From: Cardiocondyla obscurior | Lineage: Eukaryota > Arthropoda > Insecta > Hymenoptera > Formicidae | DNA: 64,000 bases | Reading direction: 5' to 3' | NCBI RefSeq assembly: GCF_019399895.1 | Contig: NC_091879.1 | Location: 806,001-870,000, forward strand | Shown here: positions 37,656-47,302 of the stretch, piece after piece | How the letters are laid out: each line of letters begins with the position of its first letter | How positions within the stretch are numbered: position 1 is the first letter of the stretch | The notes under the pieces: generated by a model | Told to the model about the DNA's origin: nothing | What the model saw: only the letters and a program-made list of their open reading frames with translations | Database searches by the model: none | Position numbers and translations under genes: made by a program

Positions 37656-38232
37656 CATAAATAATAGGCGTTTGAAAGGCGTGAATCACCTTTCACGTAT
37701 CTACCTCCATCTTCACTCGTCCTTCAAGCGCATTGCGAGATGACGTTTCAACTGAGATGTTATATCATCGCGAATGCAAAGATCTAAAGAGAACGAAAAA
37801 TTCTAAAAGGCATGCCCCGTTTGACGCTCGACACGGTACAGTAATACCGCTCTGCAGTAATTTCTCAATATACCAATTTCGCTGATAGCTACAATTGTCG
37901 CTTCCTTGCAACGTGCGTGAAGTGTGTCAATGCGGAGGACAAGCAAAATTTAACAGTGTTTGTGCGGGCACGTGAAGTGCCGGCATTCTTTTTTGTCGAT
38001 GATTCACATTGTTTCTTCTTTCTGCTTTCAGGACTGCAATGACAGGCAGCATTACGAGTCCCACAACTGTGCCTGTGTCTGCAATAACATCGACGAGGAA
38101 GAGAAATGTCGTAAGAACGACCTGAAAATCTGGGACTCGGTGTTCTGTACCTGTACCTGCAGGGCTCAGGAGCCGTGTACCACCGGATACTACTTCAACC
38201 CGAATACGTGCAGGTGTGAACCGACAGAATAG
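32121..38232 (+). CDS. Pvf: PDGF/VEGF-related growth factor (Pvf)
   Basis: Exons 32121-32321, 34266-34371, 36918-37126, 37246-37347 and 38032-38232 join in phase to about 272 aa. The N terminus carries a signal peptide with hydrophobic core WMLIFAVLILD, probable cleavage before QFHGDP. The cystine-knot domain spans exons 3 and 4: AKCMPELQLVPL, then ICTRIKRCGGCC (the family C-x-GxCC core), CQPTATEM and, at its end, HTKCKCDCRVKEE. The last exon is a cysteine-rich tail (CACVCNNIDEEEKC, CTCTCRAQEPC, CRCEPTE), like the repeats at the C terminus of VEGF-C and insect Pvfs. Pvfs are secreted ligands for the PVR receptor tyrosine kinase, used in blood-cell survival and migration. The intron between 34371 and 36918 contains a complete gene on the opposite strand. 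AATAAA at 38823-38828 would serve this short form. Confidence 0.94.
33616..33640 (+). repeat. GGATC pentamer array in Pvf intron
   Basis: Four to five tandem copies of GGATC within the first Pvf intron, followed by gagtgagtcac. Confidence 0.8.
35051..36716 (-). CDS. NTF2-like domain protein nested in a Pvf intron
   Basis: Exons on the minus strand 36716-36481, 36317-35767 and 35571-35051 join in phase to about 435 aa. The start ATG at 36716 has the context AAAATGA. The first exon (VNHYSVLVDGIISGF, EDVTLKWFGHEIRGKENV, SFHKFSNIIPVPVV) has the pattern of an NTF2-like fold: an N-terminal helix, then WFG followed by a strand with IRGKENV. The rest is acidic then basic and has no domain I recognise; it is rich in Asn, Lys and Asp. 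The function is unknown. It lies entirely within the Pvf intron 34372-36917 in antisense orientation. Its promoter must lie between 36717 and about 36900, next to Pvf exon 3. Confidence 0.72.
37598..37650 (+). repeat. AT microsatellite in Pvf intron
   Basis: A run of TA dinucleotides interrupted by a few TATG units, in the intron between Pvf exons 4 and 5. Confidence 0.85.
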
Positions 38233-38579
38233 GGAGATATCTGCTAGAAGATCATAGGACGCCTTTTCTTTTTATTGCATTCTATCATTCATGAACTATA
38301 CTTAGTCTTCGTTCGCCAAAGTACCCTAAACTTATCTCGAGCTTCTATACGAATTTTTGCCAGTTTCATCTTTTCTCTTGTGCACGCGCGAAATTATGTA
38401 CGCGAATGTTGTTCGCACTTTCCTAATATCTCGCACGGTGTTTGCACGTGAGTGAAAGCGATTTCTCCCTGCACGCCGGTGTCTTTCATTGAAAGACATA
38501 GTTTGCATTTTCGGCGTTTCCAACAATGAAATGGAAAATATGCTTTTAGTTAAAATCTATTTCATTATCTAGTCATTAA

Positions 38580-38693
38580 CCCTTTATAACGTCATGTAGT
38601 CTTAAAAAATTTTATTTTTCGTAATTTAATACATCCTATTACAAATTACAAATTTTTCTTTTTAATAATAAAAAGGAATTTGATTATAAAGGG
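38580..38693. mobile_element. piggyBac-like MITE (114 bp)
   Basis: Ends are CCCTTTATAA and TTATAAAGGG, flanked on both sides by TTAA (38576-38579 and 38694-38697), the piggyBac target duplication. The interior is AT-rich and has no coding capacity. It lies in the 3' UTR/intron region of Pvf, between its two alternative ends. Confidence 0.7.
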
Positions 38694-38822
38694 TTAAATT
38701 AAATGACGTATATCTATGTAATATACATATACATATATATACTTAACTAATATACATATATATATAATGTAACACTCTGGAGGTGGAATATTTGTACCTT
38801 ACTAACAACGAATGCCGCTTTG

Positions 38823-38828
38823 AATAAA
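38823..38828 (+). terminator. Poly(A) signal for short Pvf form
   Basis: AATAAA between the short-form stop (38232) and the alternative exon (38973). Its use would remove the alternative exon, so poly(A) choice could set the isoform. Confidence 0.35.
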
Positions 38829-38972
38829 TCGTTAAAAATAACATCTTCGGCAGAACTTTCTGAAAAACCTGAGGGATTACGAATGATGCTCTACACTTCA
38901 CTCACGCAATTTGGCATGATATATGCAATACATGTTCCCTAGTTATGGTACGTAACTGAAAATGTGTTCCAG

Positions 38973-39129
38973 ATGTGGACCGATAACGTTGTCTAGACCA
39001 GTAAACAGGTTCACGACAACAAATTACAATTTCACTAATCGTCGACCAGAAAACAGGCGGCCTGTGATAATCCCTTTGGACCCATCGGATCCAAGGAGAA
39101 AGCCCAAGGAAGATCCCGAATACAAATGA
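38973..39129 (+). CDS. Pvf: Probable alternative last exon of Pvf
   Basis: The short-form last exon contains an internal donor, TGCAG then GTGTGA, ending at 38213. Splicing from there to the acceptor TGTTCCAG (ends 38972) joins in phase, AG plus A. The changed ending starts CRCGPITLSRPVNRF, includes NRRPENRRPVIIPLDP and ends KPKEDPEYK before a TGA at 39127-39129. The CRC of the tail is thus kept in both forms, and the new tail is proline- and arginine-rich. The whole form would be about 318 aa. AATAAA follows at 39482-39487. A frame of this length with matching phase, splice sites and poly(A) signal is unlikely by chance, but there is no transcript evidence. Confidence 0.65.
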
Positions 39130-39818
39130 GAATTTAAACCAACACACGACGGATTACAAGACTGCTGAAACGATTCTATAGTTACTTTGTTAATTTCTCT
39201 ATTGCGTATATGAGACTTCTCATTAATTGCCTGGAAACTGGAAGAGTGGAACCGTTTTATCATTGACTCGTGGCAATTTCATCACGACGCAAGATGTGTT
39301 AAAAATTCTGTAACCCGTTCATTTGTCCGTCTGCGGTGTCTCAGAATGTTTTGTTAACGCTTTAGCGATTCGATAGTGAGATATTACATTCCAAATTTAT
39401 AATTTCACCTTCAAATCGCAGAGTGACAAGACTCTTCCAGATCCAAGACATTTCCATGTTGAACTACTGTGTTTACTGTCGAATAAAAAAAAAGTAAAGA
39501 GATGTTGTGATATAACAAAGAAATGTCCACCGCAAAATCTTGTAGCTGTTATTTATGTCATAGTTTCGTTTTTGTATTTATTAGCAGCCTGCATGCCGGA
39601 ATGCAAGCTGTTTGTTACTCATCCTACTTATCTGTGACATACATAACAACAAATTTAAAATGTGGCACATGTAGGACTACCGATTACATTATGTATATTC
39701 GTTAATTAGCATTTACGATCGAGTTATGTTACAGCATGTTATAGCATATTATAACATGGTATGGCATGAAACTCTTAATATTAATTGTGCAATATAAATA
39801 GATAAATACAATCGTAAC

Positions 39819-40261
39819 CTATAATTTCTCCTTGATGGGTGTTTCTACGTTCTCTGTAATTTGATTCACTGCCTTCTCGCGTTTCTCGGTGTTTCGCAGA
39901 TATGTTACGACAGTTGCATTTATTCCCAAAATATCCTTGTAAGTTTCACCAATAGATTGCACTGAGTTGGCTATCTGATCTAAAATAAAAATTAAATTAT
40001 CACGTGTGAAACACATAAAGGCACATCGCGGAATTTCAGAGTGTCATGTAAAAAATACTAAATACTAATCGTCTACGAAACATTTCCTATAAAATTGAGC
40101 ATTCCGTTGCTTCTTATTATTTTTCTTTTTCTTTCATAATTTTTTCTCGTATGCAAGAAGTTGCAAGAAGTTTGTATTTCGAGTGACTTACCAATCGAAG
40201 ACGCGATGTCAGCGATAGCCGATTCTTTCGTGAATTTAAACCGTTTCACTTGCTGCTCCAT
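39819..40261 (-). CDS. Small two-exon protein of unknown function
   Basis: Exons on the minus strand 40261-40192 and 39979-39819 join in phase to 76 aa. The start opens MEQQVKRFKFTKESAIADIA and the second exon begins DQIANSVQSIGETYKDILG; the protein ends VETPIKEKL. It is hydrophilic with a probable helical, coiled-coil-like character, and has no signal peptide, membrane segment or motif that I recognise. The donor TTG-GTAAGT and acceptor TTTTAG-ATC are near-consensus, the codons show no stop, and the gene stands alone between Pvf and the gene-poor region, so it is probably real. Confidence 0.6.
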
Positions 40262-40568
40262 CGTGTCATCTCGATGCTTCGGAGCTCCGGACTTTCGGTC
40301 ACTCTGGTATTCTCGTGTTTGTTCACACGCTGCTCAGCTGAGAAAAGGCGCGAAAGCGACTATCCTTGGTGTCCATGTTGAGCGTGCTAATCAAGCAAGC
40401 GTTTATATAAGTCTACTGATAAATTTTACACAACGACAAACGTAATTGTACAGTCTAATTTACGAGAAAAAATGCAGGTTTTTTTTTTCTTTTAATACAC
40501 CTCGTTTGTTTGAGAAAAAATTAAGTTGTACTTCTGATGAATTTAGTAACTGTCCTTGCAAGCGTATA

Positions 40569-40815
40569 TCGAAAAGCAGATATAGCGTTTTCTGCGACGA
40601 GCGGCGACGGCGGCTGGCGTACGTGAATTTCCCCTCTCTCGGCTGCCGAGGACGGGGAGATGTAGGAGGCCGCGTTCTCCCTCATTCCTTTGTGACCGGT
40701 GCTCCGCAACACATCTATGCGCGCTCTTTGTGTGAGATTCGACGCACCCCACACCAAGATCACGTACGCTAACCGCCGTCGCAGCACCACGAACACTATT
40801 CCTGACGGTGAAGTG
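40569..40815. mobile_element. TA-flanked MITE-like element, copy 1
   Basis: Begins TCGAAAAGCAGATATAGCG after TA and ends before TA at 40816-40817. Inside are inverted GCGACGGCGGCTGGCGTACGT and ACGTACGCTAACCGCCGTCGC blocks (about 40605 and 40764). Its right end is degenerate, so it is the least certain of the three related copies. Confidence 0.5.
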
Positions 40816-43800
40816 TACCTTTCTTCCTTTTTCTTCTCTTTTTCTCTCTCTCTTTCTTCGTTCGAAAGGTCACATTCCATTTTTTCCTTTCTAATATCAT
40901 GTTTCTCGACGAATGTTTCACTGCGAAATCGACTAAATAAAATGATAACGATAAATGTTCATCTATTCCGAAACTGCGTCAAATGCGAATTCCTTACTCC
41001 ATTTCCATTTTGTAAAATTCTGTTTTATGTAAAAAAAATGTTAGCGTAAAATTTATTTCTTAAATTGTATTCTCTTTTTTCAGATTATTCATGCAATTAT
41101 AACAGTTCGTAACAAGATCTCGACGTAAACGTGAAATAGACGAAAGATCCGTTTTGATACACGAAGAGCCATCTGGCAGAGTTTCGCGGTATTTTCATCT
41201 CACTTAACTGTTTTCGCACTCATCAGATGGCACGTTAATGCAAAAATTAAAATGGCATGATTTTCAAGCTCTGCATACTTTCGTTGCGTAAAGGTTCAAC
41301 CGTTGCAGCTTCTCGTTTCGCCATATTAAGTCAGTAATTGATGCAACGATCACTTTGAAGAATCTGCATCTCAACAACGAGCCTCGCTTCACAGTTTCTC
41401 TAGACAAAAATGTTGACACGAAAGGTATCGTATTTGCAACATAACTATATTTCGTTATTAATTACTATACGTCTTTCTTTGCGATTCAAGATTCTTGTTC
41501 GTCTTCATAAATGGTTATGTTTCAACAGAAATTCAATCGAATGGAAAAGATCGCGCACGTATAAGGCACGATAATTGGCGAGAAGCAGCCGCGCCCTTGC
41601 CGTTCAGTTCCTGCTCGCGACTTCGTTTCGCCGGTGGTAATTAATCGCATCGCACAGTGTCGAGCATAAATTGCTACCCTCCGTCACAGGTATGTCCACC
41701 GATTATTTATAGCGTCCTTCGAAATTTCACGGAAGCCGAGGACCGGCCGAATAGCAATTTCGTGATTAAAGGCTTTAACGACCGATCTTACGTGCCACTG
41801 ATTACGGGCTTGGATTCCGGATATTTTTTTACTATGCATCATTGATTCGCGGCCGCGACTCGGCGATAAGAACGCGGACGAACCACGTTTCTTCGTCACT
41901 GTTACATCGCGGGCGCGTACTCGAATGTAACAGCGTGCGAATTCTCCATAAGCATCGAAATTAATCACGCGGAGCTTTATCCGCCCGCGCGGCAGTGGCG
42001 ATCGTTATCTCGTTTGTTCGGAGAAAAAAAAAAACGAAATTGCTCACGGTGTCCCGGTATCGATTGCATTAAGAGAAACGTAGGCGGTACATAAATATTC
42101 GACGGTTCGCCAACGAAAGCGCTAATACCAGTAATTAAATTATATTTTTATCAACCGTACTCGAGCTGCGCTCCGCACAGTAGGTATCTCGAATCAAGAT
42201 TTTCAATCCATTTGCGTTTGTTAATAATTTCAATGTATACGTATATGTAGACACGCGTTTACGCGCGCATGTGGGTATCGCGGACTCATCTCGGACGCCG
42301 CCTCCGAACGAATTCGGGCGACTGACGGCCGAGATTTGCCGCGATACCCGCGATTAATCATCGGAGTTCCCTGGTATATACACTTGAAGCTTTCTGGCGA
42401 AAGGGGCAGAGAAACGGTAGCCGACCCGGCCGGCCGGCCCCGAACTGGCCGTCCGCGGCGCCATTTTTTTGCGCCATCCGTTATAATTGCCGGGGCCTTG
42501 TCACTTTTGCCATGGCGAGCCCCGTAGGGAGGTACCTGGCGCGTACGTTGCTCGTACCCCGTTCCTTGGCACCGCGGCGGCTTCCTCAAAGAGACGAGGT
42601 TGGAGCAAGGGAGGAGGGGGGGGGAGAGAGAGAGGGAGGGAGAGAAAGGGATGCGCAACGAGCCGAAGGATCAGAAATGAGGTGCACAATGCCGACTGTC
42701 CCCGCAACTGCGGAGATGTTCCTCTCGGCTCGTCGAATTGCTTCAAACCGGACGCCGACGTTATATCTTTCACTTCCCCCGGTCGAGTCATGGGCCGAAC
42801 GTGGACCGACGCGACGTTTCGTCGACGAACGACGTGATCCGTAACTTGACCCTTTACGTAATGCCTAACACTTTGAACGAATCGAGCAGGGAATAATTTT
42901 TGTGCCGACGAGAAAATAAAAACGATCGAGCGTGTGAAACAATTTAATCGATGCATTTATTTGTAGATTATTGTCGGAAAATTCGTAACGTTTTTTTTTC
43001 TTTTCCATTTCGCGACGCAGAAAACATTGATATTAAATATTTCCCAGGGTCGTTTTAGCTTCGGCGTTGCTCTCGCGGAACGCTTAAAATTCAAAGACGA
43101 TCGACCGGCAAAAACTCGTGCCTTGCCTGCGTATTTTACGCCACTTTCTTGCGTGTACGCACGCGTGTAGGTATCTCCCTTCTCTCGCTCTTTTTCTCTA
43201 CTTGGGCCCCGGGATCTCTTTTCAAGGACCGGCGGATGGTCCAGCGGAACGAAGGAGCCAGGCGAGGAGAAAAGTCCGACGACCGTAACACGGTAGCCGA
43301 GCGCAACACGGCGGTGGGCTTAAATCATATTAAAGCACGTCGTAGGGCGTAAGCCCGGATTAGGGACGCCGGCGGTTCTCTGCGCGAGATATTTCACAAA
43401 GTAACCCGATCACGTTATCCTGGATCGGCCGAGTATCCGAAGGATGATTTGCAAGTCGCGGCGTTTATCAGGCGTTATCGCCGCGCGGGCATTGTAGAGC
43501 CGAACTGGAAGTTACGTTTCTTCACGCGCCTTCGAAAAGCTCGAGTCTCGCGCGAGAAAGGGACCTATCGAAAGGATCGAGCTGGGCTAATCAGCTGGGA
43601 ACACTATAATCAGTCGCTCGACGGACGGTCCATTATCATCTTCGAAATAAAAAGAAGGTTCTCTTCTTACTCGATTTAAAGCCTTAATTGGACCGGTGAG
43701 AGCAGTCCGTATCGAAAAGACTGTAATCGGCGACTATTTCCCTAGCTAAAAAGCGATACCTGCGTTTCCGCAATTTGCCCGCGGACGTCCCGTTCGTTGA

Positions 43801-45719
43801 GCGAAAAAAGAAAAGCGTTTGAGGTTTCGCGGGAGATGTGACAGCACGCTCGTGGGTTATGGCAGCGAGATAAATCGCTCGGCATAAATATAACGGCAGA
43901 AATGAAACTCTCGTACCGGTTCCTCTCTTTCTTTTCTTTTTTTTTTTATTTCTTCCTTTTTCTTTCTTTGCGCGTAAAGTAAAAAGTTGCCTCTATCGAA
44001 ATTACACCGGTATCGGCTCCCGGTTTACCGGCATCGGGCCCGTCTATCGCGCGAGATGAGACAGTGGGGGAGGGAAGGAGGCGCGAGATGAAAGACGAAA
44101 CGCACGAGATAAAGCGGTCCCGTGAAACGTTACGAAACAACGTGGGCAGCGCCAGTAGAAAATGGCGTGAGCCCCGACTGTCCGAGACCAGGTGGAACGT
44201 GTTTGTACAAGATACGAACTGATAAGCCGTCGTCGCGGCTCAACGAGAGGGTTCGAGTGCGCCTTTGGTTCAAGCCCGTCAGGAAAAGCGTTTGTCACGC
44301 GGATGCTCGACGAAACTCGCGGGGAAAAAAAAAAAAATTCTCCCGCGAGAAATACTTTTTTCCGCGACTGAATCGCGAGCCCTGGCTGAAAAAAAATATT
44401 TGAGAAACGTATGCGCTCGACGGTTAATTGGATTTCATATCGGAGCGGGTCGTAATTGGAGCGAGTTGATCGCGTAATGAGCGCCGAGGTGACTCGAGAT
44501 GAAACGAGAAGTAAAGAATGAAAGATGCGAATGGCACGGTGCAACAGGAACAAATCGATCGTTTAGGAGATTCGAGGCGGATTACTGTTGGAGTAATAAT
44601 AACGACCGCGACATTGGGCGTGAGTGCGTGCGTGCGTACACGCGACGCAGGCGTGTGTGCCGAGACGATGACCGCGTGTGATGACTTCTGAACTACGCGG
44701 TCCACTTTTCTTCGGTACAGACGCGCGAGAAAGTTAACGCGGGCGAGACGAGTTCAAAATTGAATGAGACAATGCGATAGATTGGTATTTCCTTTTTGTT
44801 TCAAGGCTTGTAATATTAAAAAAAATTAATTTATGTTTAATATTTGTAATACAAAAGTATAACGTTAAGATACATATGTATATAAAAAGAAACAAGAAGC
44901 TTTTACGCGACCATAGATTTTTTTACGTATTTATAATATGCACGAGAAATATTAATATTCCGATAGAAAATTAAGATAGCAAGTGAATTAATTTCTATGA
45001 GGATTTATAATACCTATAAGACCTGAAACTATTTTCTAGTCACGCGTATCGTTCCGTACGGCTTTGTAGAGAATGGGACACAGGCAGGCACAATGTAGCG
45101 AGGACAGGATCGAGAAGTGGTCGTTCCGTTTGCCGTGTAAAAATCGGAAAAGGGCGTAAGAACGGAGGCAGCGTAGAGAAGTACCTGTACGCCGGAGAAG
45201 AGCGGGACAAAGAAGCCCGCTGTTTACGAACTACCCGCGTCTTGTACGCCCCAGCTGTAAATTACCACGTGTCCGGACGTAATACTCGCTTCGCTATTCC
45301 CAGGACACGGTCAAGTGCCTGAGATTCTTGGGGTCGCCGTGAGAACGATCGTGGAAATCGTAATCGAGCAACCGATCAAACGAAATGCAGCCGTGCCTCG
45401 AGGCTGTAAGATTCCCATTTTTTACCGAAAAAAATATTTATTAATACGCCCGACCGAGGCAGTCTATCCGCGCGCTCTTCGTTCCCTATCGCGTGCCCGA
45501 GCGAAAAGTGCCGTGCGTCGCCGATTACTTCTCTTTCATTCCCGATCGGCGAAGCCTCCATTTCACGAGGCCGCCGTTCATTAAGGCTTCGTTACCGAGT
45601 CTCTCGCTTTCTCATTTTTTTTTTTTTTTCTCTTCCGCGGCTGTCCGGTATTATATGCCGGCACCGATGACATTAATGATCCTCGCGGAATAACGAACGT
45701 ATAGTACTCGCGCATTGTA

Positions 45720-45932
45720 CGCTAAAAGACAGATATGGCGACGGCAGCAAGCGAACGTGACTTTAGCGTCATGTGCGTCGAGTTTCACGTGTAGTACCGC
45801 ATGTATATACCGCGCCGGCCGGATTGCCGATGAGTGATTTCTCTCCGTTCTCTCATCCCTTTGCCTCTGCCGTCTAGGGTTACGTACGTTAGCCGCTGTT
45901 GCCGCAGAAAAGGTCATATCTGCCTTTCGGTG
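45720..45932. mobile_element. TA-flanked MITE-like element, copy 2
   Basis: TA-flanked. The left end CGCTAAAAGACAGATATGGC and the reverse complement of the right end, CACCGAAAGGCAGATATGAC, are imperfect terminal inverted repeats. It shares the AGATATGRC and CGTACGTTAGCCGC blocks with copies 1 and 3, and the segment TGCGTCGAGTTTCACG with copy 3. Confidence 0.6.
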
Positions 45933-46479
45933 TACTCGCGAAGCCGGCGCGGATACTCGATAAGTGGCCGGGGAGATCGCTCGTCCTCCCTTTTTGTTCC
46001 GCCCTCGCATTTCTACGAGTCCTTACAGCTTCATCGAATATCGCTTCGCCGCGCGCGGTTGATGCCCTTCGGAGAACGCACGCTTCGAATCTCGCGGACC
46101 AGCGATCGAGCGATCATCAGTTGAACGTAACGTGTATTCGTGGAAATGCAAGAGGAAACGAACTTCCTCAAGCGGCCGAAAAAAAAAAAAAACTTTAATT
46201 CCAACGAAAGAATAAAATTGCGTCGGAGAGACGATCGTATAGTTTCCGAGTGAATCCGAGATAATCGACGGATCATCTCGCTGCGAATCACGTTTCACGT
46301 GTCTCAGCAATATCGTCTCGGCAGATCTCGTTTCTTTCTCTCGCGTTATGTGGTGCAGTAATCGCAGACACCTTGAATATAATTAGCGCGTCCGGAGCGA
46401 CGCGGTTCACGGCGAAGCGAATTTTACGAGCCGCGCGGTAGCATTATTTTTTTTCTTTTTTTTTTTGCCAACGTCAAGT

Positions 46480-47130
46480 ATAAAAGAGAGAAAGAGAGAG
46501 GAGGAGGAGGGAGAGAAAAAGAGCATCGGCAACAAAGGGTGGTGAGATGAAACCGGGGGGAGGGGGGGGTGGAAACTTCAGGACGAGAATGATCCAAGAG
46601 ATCGTGAATTTCGTGGATCCGGATTCAACGGTCGAGTTCGATCCTGCATCTCGCGTGTCGAGACACGCTTCGCTCAATGCCTCTCTCTCTCCTCCGCCTC
46701 TCCCTGATTCCCTCCTCGTCGGATCCGCGGGTCTTTCGTCGCTCGTAATATCTTTCCGTGCGTTCGTCCTTCTCCCTCGTGGGCACGTTCTCGTTCACTC
46801 GGGCAAAACAAAAGAAGCAACTGGATCAGCTTGGAGCGAGAAGCGAAGGGCAGGCGAGGTGGAGCGGAGAGCAAAAGGAGAAACGAATCTCGGGGTAAAG
46901 AGGAACCGAGCGTTGCCGTAGGGACAAAGAGAGAAGCGAAGAACGGAGCGAAGGAGAGAGGAAGAGAAGGAGGAGGAGGAGGAGGATGCAGCGGAAGAAA
47001 AAGGAAGAGGCCGTGAGCAACAAAAGTAGCCGTGACGCTGTACAAAGCGAGCAAACCGAGAGGGAGGGGCCCGAAGGGGAAAAGACAAGGAGATCGGCCC
47101 TTCGGGACGACGCAGAAGGGAATGGGGGAA
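46480..47130. repeat. Purine-rich asymmetric domain
   Basis: The + strand is mostly A and G over 46482-46526 and again over about 46805-47130, with GAGA and GGAGGA repeats. The centre is normal mixed sequence. Long purine:pyrimidine tracts can form triplex DNA. The frames on the opposite strand are serine/phenylalanine/leucine-rich for this reason and should not be called genes. Confidence 0.6.
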
Positions 47131-47270
47131 CGTACGAAGAGAAGGCGAGGATGGACGGCAGAAGAAAACGGCAGGGATGTAAGCTCGAGGCTGCCCGCGG
47201 TCTTATCTCGTGGTACCGCCGTCCACGTTTCGTATTCCGCGGTGACGCTTCGAGGAAATCTCGCACATCC

Positions 47271-47302
<32 letters not shown>

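Noticed and set aside
46674..47272. Long minus-strand frames rich in Ser, Leu and Phe
   Set aside because: They come from the purine-rich tract on the other strand, which contains few stops in any frame. They have no domain and no splice support.
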